A DNA stretch of 19,325 nucleotides. Origin: Flavobacteriales bacterium UBA1820 (GTDB lineage: Bacteria > Bacteroidota > Bacteroidia > Flavobacteriales > UBA1820). Positions within the stretch are counted from its first letter, which is position 1. Each line of letters opens with the position of its first letter. The DNA lies in contig DCEW01000047.1 of assembly GCA_002314265.1 (NCBI GenBank), forward strand, positions 1-19,325. Reading direction: 5' to 3'. A program made the translations under genes and the position numbers. Shown here one piece after another: positions 1-7,623 of this stretch. The notes under the pieces are model-generated. The model saw only the letters and a program-made list of their open reading frames with translations, was not told the DNA's origin and did not search any database.

Positions 1-9
1 CAGGGGTAT

Positions 10-42
10 AAAAAAGCGGCCGCCCTTTCCGGGCGGCCGCTT
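10..42 (-). terminator. Intrinsic terminator T2 after the HAD phosphatase
   Basis: On the minus strand the arms at 42-31 and 25-14 form a perfect 12-bp, very GC-rich stem with the five-base loop GGAAA. A run of T follows at 15-10, which is the layout of a rho-independent terminator for leftward transcription. Each arm contains the palindrome GCGGCCGC. It sits directly behind a second hairpin at 43-87, so the carA-phosphatase unit ends in two terminators. Confidence 0.9.
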
Positions 43-87
43 AAAAACGATGGGGCAGTAACCTGAAAGGTTACTGCCCCATCGTTT
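43..87 (-). terminator. Intrinsic terminator T1, overlapping the end of the HAD gene
   Basis: The arms at 87-69 and 63-45 are perfectly complementary over 19 bp, with a five-base loop at 68-64. On the minus strand a run of five T (47-43) ends the second arm and continues just past it, as in an intrinsic terminator. The first arm includes the last codons and the TAA stop of the phosphatase gene, so the terminator is partly protein coding. As the stem is perfect it could also stop transcription entering from the left, although the plus-strand T run is only three bases. Confidence 0.8.
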
Positions 88-718
88 GATCGAAATCTTC
101 CAACGAACGGATCTTGAAGTCTGCCACCTCGTACCGCGTATCGCCGAATACACAAGCCTCCGGCACCGCCACACAGCGACATCCGGCAGCCTTGGCCGCC
201 TGCACCCCGCTCACCGAATCCTCGAACACCAGACACTGCTCAGGTTCGACCCCCAATCGGGATGCACACAAACGGTAGATTTCCGGATCGGGTTTTCCCC
301 GGCGCACATCTTCCCCCGTGCAGATGACATCCAAGCGCGCTCCGATACCGATGCGCTCGATGAAGCGTTCAGCCACCTTCCGGGGCGTAGAGGTCGCCAA
401 GCCCAACTTGAGCCCGCCTCGGGAAACGAAATCGAGGATGCGGTCTATTCCCGGCAACACCCGCCCGTGCGCTACGACCAATTCGCTCACCCGCTCGCAA
501 ACGCTCTCTTCCAGCCGGCGGGCATCCCATCCTTCCACCGGATGCTCTTCGAGGGTCTTTCTTGCGATGTCCCCGATGCGCATCCCCTGCGTCTTGACAG
601 CCTGCTGCGCGCTGTACGGTATCCCGGCACGGGCATAGACTTCAGCCATCGCCTCCCGCCACCAGGGTTCGGAGTCGATCAGCACCCCGTCCATGTCGAA
701 GATTACCGCGCGTATCAC
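71..718 (-). CDS. HAD-superfamily sugar-phosphate phosphatase, HxpB/beta-phosphoglucomutase-like
   Basis: A 215-residue cytoplasmic hydrolase of the haloacid dehalogenase superfamily with an alpha-helical cap (subfamily I). Visible motifs are FDMDGVLIDSE with nucleophile Asp8 and acid/base Asp10, the ATSTP motif II near Thr109/Ser110, Lys142 in GKPDP, and the acidic motif EDSVSG with Glu166/Asp167. The whole pattern resembles E. coli HxpB (YniC), which dephosphorylates hexitol and 2-deoxyglucose phosphates; a beta-phosphoglucomutase is the alternative. The substrate cannot be told from sequence. The start is GTG, one base after the carA stop, with AAAGGG in the end of carA as a possible ribosome site, so the two genes are probably translationally coupled. 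The gene ends inside terminator T1. Confidence 0.88.
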   Translation of the reverse strand: MIRAVIFDMDGVLIDSEPWWREAMAEVYARAGIPYSAQQAVKTQGMRIGDIARKTLEEHPVEGWDARRLEESVCERVSELVVAHGRVLPGIDRILDFVSRGGLKLGLATSTPRKVAERFIERIGIGARLDVICTGEDVRRGKPDPEIYRLCASRLGVEPEQCLVFEDSVSGVQAAKAAGCRCVAVPEACVFGDTRYEVADFKIRSLEDFDQTMGQ

Positions 719-719
719 G

Positions 720-1820
720 TCAGCCCTTTATCATCGCGATAAACTGGTCGAAGAGGTACGAAGCATCATGCGGTCCGGGACTGGCTTCGGGGTGGTACTG
801 TACCGAGAAACATTTCTTGCCCTTTACACGGATACCGGCTACCGTATGGTCGTTGAGGTGTTCGTGGGTGATGATGATCCGGTCCGACGCCTCGGCCTGT
901 TCGCGGCATACGACAAACCCGTGGTTCTGCGAAGTGATCTCGCCGCGCCCGGTCTCCAGGTTCATCACCGGATGGTTGATGCCACGGTGCCCGTTGTGCA
1001 TCTTGTAAGTGCCGATGCCTTGGGAAAGGGCGATGATCTGGTGTCCGAGGCAGATGCCGAACAAAGGAAGGTTTTCCTCGATGATCTGCCGCGCGACTTC
1101 TTGCACCCCCTTAAGCGGTTCGGGGTCGCCGGGACCGTTGGAGAGGAAATATCCGTCCGGATTCCACTTCTTGAGCTCTTCCAGTGGCGTATTGTAGGGG
1201 AATACCTTGATGTAGCACCCACGCTCGGCCAGGCAGCGAAGAATATTGCGCTTGATCCCCAGGTCGAGTGCCGCGATCTTGATGGGAGCCTGCGGATCGC
1301 CGAAGAAATACGGCTCCTTGGTCGATACCTTCGATGCGAGTTCCAAGCCTTTCATGTTGGGCGTTTCGGCCAGCACTTTCTTGAGCGCATCCAGATCCTC
1401 GGTATAGGTGGAGATCACGGCATTCATCGCTCCCTTGTCTCGGATGTAGCTCACCACCGCGCGGGTGTCGACATCGGATATGGCCAGTTTGTTCTGGCTC
1501 TTGAAATAGTCCTGAAGCGATCCGTCCGAACCGGCACGCGAGGGCGAAAAATTGAAATTGCGGCACACCAAGCCGGCGATCTTCATCCCGTCGGATTCGA
1601 CTTCATCGTCCTTGACTCCGTAGTTGCCGATGTGAGCATTGGTGGTTACCATGATCTGCCCGTAATAGGACGGGTCGGTAAAGATCTCCTGGTAACCGGT
1701 CATACCGGTATTGAAGCACAACTCGCCCGAAGCAGTTCCCTCGACACCGATGGATTTCCCCCAAAAGAGGGTTCCGTCTTCCAACAGCAGCACGGCGTCT
1801 TTTTTATCCTGAAATTTCAT
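720..1820 (-). CDS. carA: Carbamoyl-phosphate synthase small (glutaminase) subunit CarA
   Basis: A 366-residue protein that hydrolyses glutamine and passes ammonia to CarB to make carbamoyl phosphate for pyrimidine and arginine synthesis in the cytoplasm. The N-terminal half is the CPSase small-chain domain (about 8-140). The C-terminal half is a class I glutamine amidotransferase with the nucleophile Cys257 in GICLGHQ and the catalytic His343 and Glu345 in QYHPEASPGPHD. The ATG at 1820 is chosen because AAGGAG lies six bases upstream and the family starts here; the 17-residue extension up to 1871 would run through the likely promoter. No carB is present in the window. The position just after rplQ is common in Bacteroidota. 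Confidence 0.97.
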   Translation of the reverse strand: MKFQDKKDAVLLLEDGTLFWGKSIGVEGTASGELCFNTGMTGYQEIFTDPSYYGQIMVTTNAHIGNYGVKDDEVESDGMKIAGLVCRNFNFSPSRAGSDGSLQDYFKSQNKLAISDVDTRAVVSYIRDKGAMNAVISTYTEDLDALKKVLAETPNMKGLELASKVSTKEPYFFGDPQAPIKIAALDLGIKRNILRCLAERGCYIKVFPYNTPLEELKKWNPDGYFLSNGPGDPEPLKGVQEVARQIIEENLPLFGICLGHQIIALSQGIGTYKMHNGHRGINHPVMNLETGRGEITSQNHGFVVCREQAEASDRIIITHEHLNDHTVAGIRVKGKKCFSVQYHPEASPGPHDASYLFDQFIAMIKG

Positions 1821-1826
1821 CGTGTT

Positions 1827-1832
1827 CTCCTT
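1827..1832 (-). promoter_or_regulatory. Shine-Dalgarno site of carA
   Basis: The minus strand reads AAGGAG six bases before the carA ATG. It fixes the start at 1820. It stands out because most ribosomal-protein genes in this window have A/T-rich leaders without a clear Shine-Dalgarno match. Confidence 0.75.
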
Positions 1833-1848
1833 TTGTTTGATCCGTTTG

Positions 1849-1856
1849 CAAATGTA
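1849..1856 (-). promoter_or_regulatory. Candidate carA promoter, Bacteroidota-type -7 box
   Basis: The minus strand reads TACATTTG, an exact match to the TAnnTTTG -7 element known from Bacteroides sigma-ABfr promoters. It lies between the superoperon terminator and the carA start, where a new promoter is expected. Transcription would start near 1842, giving a leader of roughly 20 bases. I do not see a convincing TTTG-type -33 element at the usual distance, so the call rests on one box and position. Confidence 0.45.
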
Positions 1857-1904
1857 CGGCGAAAGCCCCACATTTCACGCATTGTTTTAAAAATGATCGA
1901 TCCG

Positions 1905-1941
1905 AAAAAAACGGATAAGCAACAAAATGCTTATCCGTTTT
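1905..1941 (-). terminator. Intrinsic terminator of the ribosomal superoperon, after rplQ
   Basis: The arms at 1941-1928 and 1921-1908 form a perfect 14-bp stem around the core CGGATAAGCA, with a six-base loop at 1927-1922. A run of seven T on the minus strand (1911-1905) follows. It lies 64 bases past the rplQ stop and separates the superoperon from carA. The plus strand carries a shorter T run, so weak bidirectional action is possible. Confidence 0.9.
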
Positions 1942-2005
1942 CGAGGTATTCAAAAACGATGTTCTCTCGTTTTGTAATGCCGTAAGAGGAATGATCCCAA
2001 GACGA

Positions 2006-2590
2006 TTATTTTTCTTCAGAATCCTGTTTTTCCTCTTTCTTGGCAGCCGGCTTTTTGGCAGCAGCCTTCTTGGCGGGTTTTTCCTCGGCAGCAGGAGCCT
2101 CCTGCACCTGAGCAGCCTGCTCTTCTGCCTGGGGAGCTTCGACAGCAGCGTCGGCTTTCTTCTTACCGGCACGACGCGTACGAGGCTTCTTGGCGGCAGC
2201 CGCTTCGGTCTTGCCGTTGGCCGTATAGAGGGTGTTGAAGTCCACCAGCTCGATCATGCACATCTCGGCTGCGTCGCCCAGACGATTGCCCAACTTGATG
2301 ATACGGGTGTATCCGCCGGGACGATCGCCGACCTTGGCGGCCACTTCCCCGAAGAGTTCCTTGACGGCTTCCTTGCTGCGCAGGTACGAGAATACCATAC
2401 GACGGGAATGCGTTTCGTCCTTTTTGCTCTTGGTGATCAGCGGTTCGATGAACTTGCGGAGTTCGCGCGCCTTGGCCAAAGTGGTGTTGATCCTCTTGTG
2501 CTCTATCAGGGAGCAGGCCATATTAGCCATCAACGCCTTGCGGTGCGCAGACGTACGGCCCAAATGGTTTACAGTTTTTCCGTGTCTCAT
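2006..2590 (-). CDS. rplQ: 50S ribosomal protein L17 with a long charged tail
   Basis: A 194-residue L17, a large-subunit protein near the exit-tunnel side of the ribosome. The core (residues 1 to about 124) begins with the hallmark [12 protein letters not shown] and contains the family motifs [20 protein letters not shown] and GGYTRI. Residues from about 125 to 194 form a low-complexity tail of Ala, Lys, Glu and Pro with repeated AAKK/PAKK units and a final acidic stretch, absent from the roughly 127-residue E. coli protein. Such tails are common in Bacteroidota L17; the function is unknown. This is the last gene of the superoperon, following rpoA by 36 bases. Confidence 0.97.
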   Translation of the reverse strand: MRHGKTVNHLGRTSAHRKALMANMACSLIEHKRINTTLAKARELRKFIEPLITKSKKDETHSRRMVFSYLRSKEAVKELFGEVAAKVGDRPGGYTRIIKLGNRLGDAAEMCMIELVDFNTLYTANGKTEAAAAKKPRTRRAGKKKADAAVEAPQAEEQAAQVQEAPAAEEKPAKKAAAKKPAAKKEEKQDSEEK

Positions 2591-2600
2591 TTATGAAATG

Positions 2601-2616
2601 AAAGCCCTTCGGCTTT
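2601..2616 (-). other. Small hairpin between rpoA and rplQ
   Basis: On the minus strand AAAGCC and GGCTTT pair around the four-base loop GAAG, ending ten bases before the rplQ start codon. Only six pairs form and no T run follows, so it is not a terminator. It could affect rplQ initiation or mRNA processing, but a stem this short may be chance. Confidence 0.3.
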
Positions 2617-2626
2617 TGCGTATTTG

Positions 2627-3619
2627 TTATTCTTTATCCAGTTTATACTTTGTCAGATCCATGCCGAACTGAAGTCCTTTGTTGGCCACGAGTTCTTCCA
2701 ATTCGGTGAGCGATTTCTTACCGAAGTTGCGGAACTTCATCAGGTCGGCCTTGTTGTAAGCCACCAGTTCGCCGAGGGTTTCCACTTCGGCAGCCTTCAG
2801 ACAGTTCAACGCGCGAACCGACAGATCCAGGTCGACCAACTTGGTCTTGAGCAACTGACGCATGTGGAGCGATTCCTCATCGTAGTTTTCACTCTTGGCG
2901 ATGTCGTCCGACTCCAGGGTAATGCGTTCGTCGGAGAACAGCATAAAGTGATGGATCAGGATCTTGCTGGCCTCGGTCAGCGCATCCTTGGGAGAAATGG
3001 AACCGTCGGTCTTGATATCCAGCACCAGTTTTTCGTAGTCGGTCTTCTGTTCGACACGGTAGTTTTCCACCGAAAAACTTACGTTCTTGATGGGCGTGTA
3101 AATCGAGTCGATGGCTATCGTATTGACCGGAGCGCCGGGTTTCTTGTTTTCCTCTGCCGGTACAAACCCGCGACCTTTCTCGATGGTGAAGTCCATGTTG
3201 AAACGCACGGAAGGCTCGGTGGTGCAGATGACCAGGTCGGGATTGAGGATCTGGAAACCGGAGATAAACCGCTGGAAATCTCCTGCCGTGATCTTGTCGC
3301 CCCCGCTGATGAAAACGCTGACGTTCTCGGTCTCGATGTCCTCGACCTGACGGCGAAAACGGATCTGTTTGAGGTTGAGGATGATCTCGGTCACGTCCTC
3401 TACCACGCCGGGTATGGTGGTGAACTCGTGCTCTACCCCCTCGATCCGTATTCCGGTGATGGCGAAGCCTTCGAGCGAGGAAAGAAGCACTCGGCGCAGG
3501 GCATTGCCGACGGTAAGCCCGTACCCCTGTTCGAGAGGACGAAACTCGAATCGGCCTTCATTGTCCTGGGAGTGGACCATCACCACTTTGTCCGGCTTCT
3601 GAAAGTTTAAAATCGCCAT
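2627..3619 (-). CDS. rpoA: DNA-directed RNA polymerase alpha subunit
   Basis: A 330-residue alpha subunit, which dimerises to start assembly of RNA polymerase and contacts promoter UP elements and activators. The N-terminal assembly domain (about 1-235) shows the family stretch [20 protein letters not shown] (residues 30-49) and [15 protein letters not shown] linker leads to the C-terminal DNA-binding domain (about 250-325) with [10 protein letters not shown] (Arg269 corresponds to the DNA-contacting arginine of E. coli) and [12 protein letters not shown]. Length and domain order are normal. It lies between rpsD (38-base gap) and rplQ (36-base gap), the standard alpha-operon position. The ATG follows an A-rich leader with no strong Shine-Dalgarno sequence. 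Confidence 0.99.
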   Translation of the reverse strand: MAILNFQKPDKVVMVHSQDNEGRFEFRPLEQGYGLTVGNALRRVLLSSLEGFAITGIRIEGVEHEFTTIPGVVEDVTEIILNLKQIRFRRQVEDIETENVSVFISGGDKITAGDFQRFISGFQILNPDLVICTTEPSVRFNMDFTIEKGRGFVPAEENKKPGAPVNTIAIDSIYTPIKNVSFSVENYRVEQKTDYEKLVLDIKTDGSISPKDALTEASKILIHHFMLFSDERITLESDDIAKSENYDEESLHMRQLLKTKLVDLDLSVRALNCLKAAEVETLGELVAYNKADLMKFRNFGKKSLTELEELVANKGLQFGMDLTKYKLDKE

Positions 3620-3657
3620 AGAATTCTTTTCGTTAAAAATGGAATCGATCTCAACTA

Positions 3658-4260
3658 TTACTTCGAATACAACTCGACGATCAGCTGTTCCTTGATGTTC
3701 TCAGGGATCTGAACGCGGTCGGGAACGGCAACGAACGTACCTTCTTTGGTCTCGTCGTTCCACTGAAGCCAATCGTACGATTTGCGCGCAGCCAGCGAAG
3801 CGGCTACCACTTCGAGCGATTTGGACTTTTCACGTACGGCTACCTTGTCACCGGCCTTCAGGCAGTAGGAAGGGATGTTGACCACCTCTCCGTTTACCGT
3901 GATGTGGCGGTGTCCTACCAGCTGACGAGCGGCTGCCCGGGTAGGAGCGATGCCCAAACGATATACTACATTGTCCAGGCGGGATTCGCAGAGCTGCAAC
4001 AGGATCTCACCGGTAATACCGCTGGCGCGCTGAGCGCGTTCGAAAATATTGCGGAACTGTCTTTCCAGAATACCGTAGGTGCACTTTGCCTTCTGTTTCT
4101 CCTGAAGCTGAGTAGCATACTCGGAACGTTTTGCACGACGACGAGCCATACCGTGCTGTCCGGGAGGATAATTGCGTTTTTCAAACGAACGATCTTCCCC
4201 GTAGATGGCTTCACCGAACTTGCGTGCAATCTTGGTTTTGGGTCCTATGTATTTTGCCAT
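3658..4260 (-). CDS. rpsD: 30S ribosomal protein S4, zinc-free form
   Basis: A 200-residue S4, a primary 16S rRNA-binding protein that nucleates small-subunit assembly and helps maintain decoding accuracy. The N-terminal domain carries RNYPPGQHG and [20 protein letters not shown]. The S4 RNA-binding domain follows from about residue 95, with [17 protein letters not shown] sequence and the [17 protein letters not shown] turn. The N-terminal zinc-binding cysteine cluster seen in C+ S4 proteins is absent. In many bacteria S4 represses its own operon by binding the leader mRNA; nothing here confirms that. AAAGG lies upstream of the ATG at a loose spacing. Confidence 0.98.
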   Translation of the reverse strand: MAKYIGPKTKIARKFGEAIYGEDRSFEKRNYPPGQHGMARRRAKRSEYATQLQEKQKAKCTYGILERQFRNIFERAQRASGITGEILLQLCESRLDNVVYRLGIAPTRAAARQLVGHRHITVNGEVVNIPSYCLKAGDKVAVREKSKSLEVVAASLAARKSYDWLQWNDETKEGTFVAVPDRVQIPENIKEQLIVELYSK

Positions 4261-4303
4261 TTCTGTAATTACCTTTTGATTGGTAGACTAATTATACTAC
4301 TCG

Positions 4304-4696
4304 TTATACTCTTCTGCGTTTGGGAGGACGGCAACCGTTGTGCGGCAGCGGCGTTACGTCGATGATCTCGGTCACTTCGATACCGCTGTTGTGGATGGTA
4401 CGGATAGCGGATTCACGGCCGTTGCCCGGACCCTTGACATATACTTTGACTTTTCTCAAACCGGCTTCCAAAGCAACTTTGGATGCATCTTCGGCAGCCG
4501 TCTGCGCGGCATACGGCGTATTTTTCTTGGAGCCTTTGAAGCCCATCTTTCCGGCCGAAGACCAGGAAATGACCTGACCTGCCTTGTTGGTAAGGGTAAC
4601 GATCAGGTTATTGAACGAAGCGCAGATATGTGCCTCCCCTACCGGTTCTACGGCAACTTTGCGTTTCTTGGCGGTTACTTTCGTGTTTTTGGCCAT
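4304..4696 (-). CDS. rpsK: 30S ribosomal protein S11
   Basis: A 130-residue S11, a platform protein of the small subunit located near the mRNA exit and the E site. The lysine-rich start [14 protein letters not shown] is followed by the conserved core with [33 protein letters not shown] and [11 protein letters not shown]. The C-terminal signature is [18 protein letters not shown]. Length is normal. It starts nine bases after the rpsM stop and has no visible Shine-Dalgarno sequence. Confidence 0.99.
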   Translation of the reverse strand: MAKNTKVTAKKRKVAVEPVGEAHICASFNNLIVTLTNKAGQVISWSSAGKMGFKGSKKNTPYAAQTAAEDASKVALEAGLRKVKVYVKGPGNGRESAIRTIHNSGIEVTEIIDVTPLPHNGCRPPKRRRV

Positions 4697-4705
4697 ATCT
4701 ATCTA

Positions 4706-5083
4706 TTATTTAGTGGCTTTCTTCTTGTTTGCAACAGTCTTACGTTTACCCTTGCGCGTACGGGAGTTGTTCTTGGTGTGCTGCCCGCGCAACGGAAGAC
4801 CGTTACGATGGCGGATACCCCGGTAGCAACCGATATCCATAAGACGCTTGATGTTCATCTGTACTTCGGAACGGAGTTCACCTTCTACCTTGAAGTTGTC
4901 GGCGATCTCCTTGCGGATCAGGGCAAGTTCGTCATCGTTCCATTCGCTGACTTTCTTGTCTTCGCTGATACCTGCCTGTGCGAGGATTTTTTGAGCTCTG
5001 CTCTTGCCGATGCCGTAGATGTAGGTCAGTCCGATGACCCCTCTCTTGTTTTTCGGCAAGTCTACCCCTGCTATTCGTGCCAT
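4706..5083 (-). CDS. rpsM: 30S ribosomal protein S13
   Basis: A 125-residue S13, a head protein of the small subunit that contacts the P-site tRNA and forms intersubunit bridges with L5. Recognised by the start [26 protein letters not shown], the helix-two-turn-helix region, and the very conserved [19 protein letters not shown], followed by a basic tail ending in KKATK that reaches toward the P site. Length is typical. It is the first gene of the alpha cluster, 25 bases after rpmJ. Confidence 0.99.
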   Translation of the reverse strand: MARIAGVDLPKNKRGVIGLTYIYGIGKSRAQKILAQAGISEDKKVSEWNDDELALIRKEIADNFKVEGELRSEVQMNIKRLMDIGCYRGIRHRNGLPLRGQHTKNNSRTRKGKRKTVANKKKATK

Positions 5084-5108
5084 AAGATTATACTGTGTTT
5101 TTTATTGA

Positions 5109-5225
5109 TTATCCCTGCCGTTGTTTGAGCTTGGGGTTCTTTTTGTTAATGATGTACAAGCGACCCTTTCTGCGGACGATCTTGCATTCCGGGCTGCGTT
5201 TTTTCAAAGATGATCTTACCTTCAT
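5109..5225 (-). CDS. rpmJ: 50S ribosomal protein L36, zinc-free form
   Basis: A short gene of 38 codons in the gap between infA and rpsM, found by translating the minus strand. The product begins [20 protein letters not shown] and ends NPKLKQRQG, the L36 signature. L36 binds 23S rRNA in the large subunit. Of the usual zinc ligands (three cysteines and a histidine) only Cys14 remains, so this is a C- form that should not bind zinc. The ATG at 5225 follows an A-rich leader. The order infA-rpmJ-rpsM is the standard one. Confidence 0.96.
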   Translation of the reverse strand: MKVRSSLKKRSPECKIVRRKGRLYIINKKNPKLKQRQG

Positions 5226-5287
5226 TTTTTTGGTGTATTTTTTATCGCCTCCAATGGGACGAATTGTTACTACTTACTGCCTTTTGA

Positions 5288-5503
5288 TTAAAATCTGTAC
5301 GTAATGCGTGCCTTGGTCAGATCGTACGGCGACATTTCGAGTTTCACCCTGTCTCCCGGCAACAATTTGATGTAATGCATCCGCATCTTGCCGGAAATAT
5401 GGGCAATCACTACATGTCCGTTGTCCAACTCCACCCGGAACATCGCATTGGAGAGCGCCTCCGTGATGGTACCTTCGACTTCGATAGCCGCTTGTTTCGA
5501 CAT
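5288..5503 (-). CDS. infA: Translation initiation factor IF-1
   Basis: A 71-residue single OB-fold protein that binds the 30S A site during initiation and helps IF-2 and IF-3 choose the initiator tRNA. Diagnostic stretches are [44 protein letters not shown] and [10 protein letters not shown] at the end. Length matches the family. It begins 14 bases after secY and is followed by a 62-base gap before rpmJ in which I see no clear terminator or promoter. Confidence 0.98.
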   Translation of the reverse strand: MSKQAAIEVEGTITEALSNAMFRVELDNGHVVIAHISGKMRMHYIKLLPGDRVKLEMSPYDLTKARITYRF

Positions 5504-5517
5504 ATACTTGGCTCGTT

Positions 5518-6843
5518 TTACTTGGTGATTTTACCGGTCTTCATCAGGCCGTCGTAATGACGGTTGAGAAGGTACGAATTGATCTGTTGGATGGTATCGA
5601 TCACCACGCCCACCATGATCAGCAGAGACGTTCCGCCGAAGAACGAGGCAAAATTGGTATCCACACCCGCCAGACGGGCAAAGGTGGGAAGCACAGCGAT
5701 GATCGCCAGTGCGATCGAACCCGGGAAAGTAAGCAGCGACAAAATGCGGTCGAGCAAATCGGCCGTCGGAGCCCCCGGTTTTACTCCCGGGATGAAACCT
5801 CCGTTGCGTTTCAGATCGTCTGCCATATCATTGGTCTTCACCGCGATCGCCGTGTACAGATAAGTAAAGGCTATGATCAGTGCAGCCAACACTACGTTGT
5901 ACCACAGGCCGAACATATCGGAGAAAGCCATCTTGACCGAATCGCTGAACATGCCGCCGATCAAACCCGGGATAAACATGATCGCCTGGGCGAAGATGAT
6001 CGGCATCACCCCAGCCGTATTGACTTTCAAGGGAATGTACTGCCGCTTGCCTACCGGCATCTTCCGACCCATCTGTCCGGAAGCAGCTACCGCCTTGGCA
6101 TACTGCACGGGAATCTTGCGAACCCCCTTGACCAACATCACGGTAAAGAGGATCACCGTCAGCCAAAGAATGATCTCCACCAGGAGCATGATCACGCCAC
6201 CGGTGCCGCCCCCCGTGAACTTGTTGGTGAACTCCTGTGCCAGAGCAATCGGCAAACGAGCGATAATACCGATGGTAATGATCAGCGAAACGCCGTTGCC
6301 CACACCCCGGTCGGTGATGCGCTCTCCGAGCCACATGGTGAACATCGTACCGGTAACCAACAGCATGACGGAGCTCACATAGAACATCCCCATGTTGATA
6401 CCCGGAGCGACAATGTGGTATTCAGAATCGATGGCCACTATGTACGAGAAACCCTGTACGGCTGCAATGGCAATGGTCAGCCAACGGGTGATCTGCGTAA
6501 GTTGCTTGCGCCCGCTTTCGCCGTCCTTCTGCAGTTTCTGAAGGGCAGGAACGGCAAATGCCATCAACTGAACCACGATGGAGGCCGAGATGTACGGCAT
6601 CACACCCAGTCCCAGAATGGCTGCGTGAGCGAATGCGCCGCCGGTAAACGAGTTCAGAAGCCCGAGCAGGCCGTTGGCATCGGCCGCCTGACTCAGGCCT
6701 ATGAGCTTCATTTCGTCGACGCCGGGCAGCGGGACAAAGGAACCGAGACGATACACGGCCAAAAGCCCCAGGGTGAACAAGATTCGACCCCGGAGTTCCT
6801 TTATCTTCCAGATATTGCCCAGTGTTTCAATGAAATTCTTCAT
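5518..6843 (-). CDS. secY: Protein translocase subunit SecY
   Basis: A 441-residue inner-membrane protein, the pore of the SecYEG translocon that exports or inserts proteins. Ten hydrophobic segments can be followed, starting with [20 protein letters not shown] near residue 20. The family motifs [16 protein letters not shown] (about 76-93) and, near the C terminus, [10 protein letters not shown] are clear. The cytoplasmic loop [22 protein letters not shown] is conserved. Length and topology are normal. It lies 11 bases after rplO and 14 bases before infA; the map and adk genes often found between secY and infA are not here. Confidence 0.98.
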   Translation of the reverse strand: MKNFIETLGNIWKIKELRGRILFTLGLLAVYRLGSFVPLPGVDEMKLIGLSQAADANGLLGLLNSFTGGAFAHAAILGLGVMPYISASIVVQLMAFAVPALQKLQKDGESGRKQLTQITRWLTIAIAAVQGFSYIVAIDSEYHIVAPGINMGMFYVSSVMLLVTGTMFTMWLGERITDRGVGNGVSLIITIGIIARLPIALAQEFTNKFTGGGTGGVIMLLVEIILWLTVILFTVMLVKGVRKIPVQYAKAVAASGQMGRKMPVGKRQYIPLKVNTAGVMPIIFAQAIMFIPGLIGGMFSDSVKMAFSDMFGLWYNVVLAALIIAFTYLYTAIAVKTNDMADDLKRNGGFIPGVKPGAPTADLLDRILSLLTFPGSIALAIIAVLPTFARLAGVDTNFASFFGGTSLLIMVGVVIDTIQQINSYLLNRHYDGLMKTGKITK

Positions 6844-6854
6844 CTGCCTGCGAT

Positions 6855-7307
6855 TTAGAGGGTATTAACCTGGCCGTTGGCCTTTTCGATCGCTTCGGCG
6901 GCAGACTTGGAAAATTTGTGAGCCGTCACGTTCAGAGCCGCCTTGAGTTCGCCCTGTCCGAGTACCTTCACGTAGTCATTCTTGCTGACCAGCCCGTTGC
7001 GGATCAACGTATCGAGATTTACTACGCCATCGGTGATCTTGCCGGCATCCACCAATGCCTGGAGGGTTGCCAGGTTCACGGCCCGGTACTCGATCCGGTT
7101 GATGTTCTTGAAGCCGAACTTCGGAAGACGGCGCTGGAGAGGCATCTGACCTCCCTCGAAACCTACCTTGTGCTTGGATCCGGAACGCGACATCTGGCCT
7201 TTCAGACCACGGGTGGACGTACCTCCCTTTCCGGAGCCTTGTCCGCGTCCCACTCTCTTGCCTCTTTTGACGGCACCCGCTACGGGTTTAAGATCGTGTA
7301 AATTCAT
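6855..7307 (-). CDS. rplO: 50S ribosomal protein L15
   Basis: A 150-residue L15, a late-assembly protein that threads a glycine- and arginine-rich N-terminal arm through 23S rRNA. That arm is visible as KRGKRVGRGQGSGKGGTSTRG and GQMSRSGSKHKVGFEGGQMPLQRRLPKFGF, followed by a globular C-terminal domain with VNLDTLIRNGLV and a final FSKSAAEAIEKANGQV. Length is typical. It is separated from rpmD by 108 bases holding a hairpin, and from secY by 11 bases. Confidence 0.98.
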   Translation of the reverse strand: MNLHDLKPVAGAVKRGKRVGRGQGSGKGGTSTRGLKGQMSRSGSKHKVGFEGGQMPLQRRLPKFGFKNINRIEYRAVNLATLQALVDAGKITDGVVNLDTLIRNGLVSKNDYVKVLGQGELKAALNVTAHKFSKSAAEAIEKANGQVNTL

Positions 7308-7356
7308 TTTTTACCTTTTTTGAAGGATTTCTGATGAGTCGGTTTCCCTAAAGAAA

Positions 7357-7382
7357 ACATCCGCCCCCTAAACAACGGATGT
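7357..7382 (-). other. Hairpin in the rpmD-rplO spacer
   Basis: The 108-base gap 7308-7415 is the longest inside the superoperon. On the minus strand ACATCCG (7382-7376) pairs with CGGATGT (7363-7357) around a 12-base loop containing five G. The sequence TTTTCTTT overlaps the end of the stem and follows it. This could be a weak attenuator or a protein-binding leader for rplO and secY, or an mRNA processing site. I find no TAnnTTTG promoter box in the gap. Confidence 0.4.
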
Positions 7383-7415
7383 CCCACACCCGAAAAATCC
7401 CGTGTGATTATTGAT

Positions 7416-7598
7416 TTATTTTACTTCCTCTACTTTTACCAGGTGAGCCACCTTTGCTACCATGCCGTTGATGGCATCCGTAGCTTCCTTGACCACCGTG
7501 TCATGCATTTTCGTCAATCCCAGTGCATCGAGCGTTCTCTTCTGGTCTTTCGGCTGGCCGATACGGCTGCGTACCTGCGTGATTTTTATCTGTGCCAT
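7416..7598 (-). CDS. rpmD: 50S ribosomal protein L30
   Basis: A 60-residue L30 of the large subunit with the short bacterial ferredoxin-like fold. The protein begins MAQIKITQVRSRIGQPKDQK and continues TLDALGLTKMHDTVV, the conserved L30 region with the leucine-glycine-leucine turn. Length matches the bacterial family. It lies 25 bases after rpsE, as in other spc clusters. Confidence 0.97.
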   Translation of the reverse strand: MAQIKITQVRSRIGQPKDQKRTLDALGLTKMHDTVVKEATDAINGMVAKVAHLVKVEEVK

Positions 7599-7623
7599 GT
7601 TGTTTCTTCTTTTTTTAAGAATA

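Noticed and set aside
1821..1871. 17-residue N-terminal extension of CarA
   Set aside because: It would pass through the candidate promoter and ignore the good AAGGAG site before the ATG at 1820; the family does not have it.
693..1985. 430-codon open frame on the plus strand across carA
   Set aside because: It lies antisense to carA, which has clear catalytic motifs. The translation has no recognisable domain and looks like a frame shadow.
2624..3610. 328-codon plus-strand open frame across rpoA
   Set aside because: Almost exact mirror of rpoA, with no known domain or plausible start region.
5557..6858. 433-codon plus-strand open frame across secY
   Set aside because: Antisense to a clear SecY. 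The product is rich in His, Arg, Asp and Gln, the usual look of a reversed membrane-protein gene.
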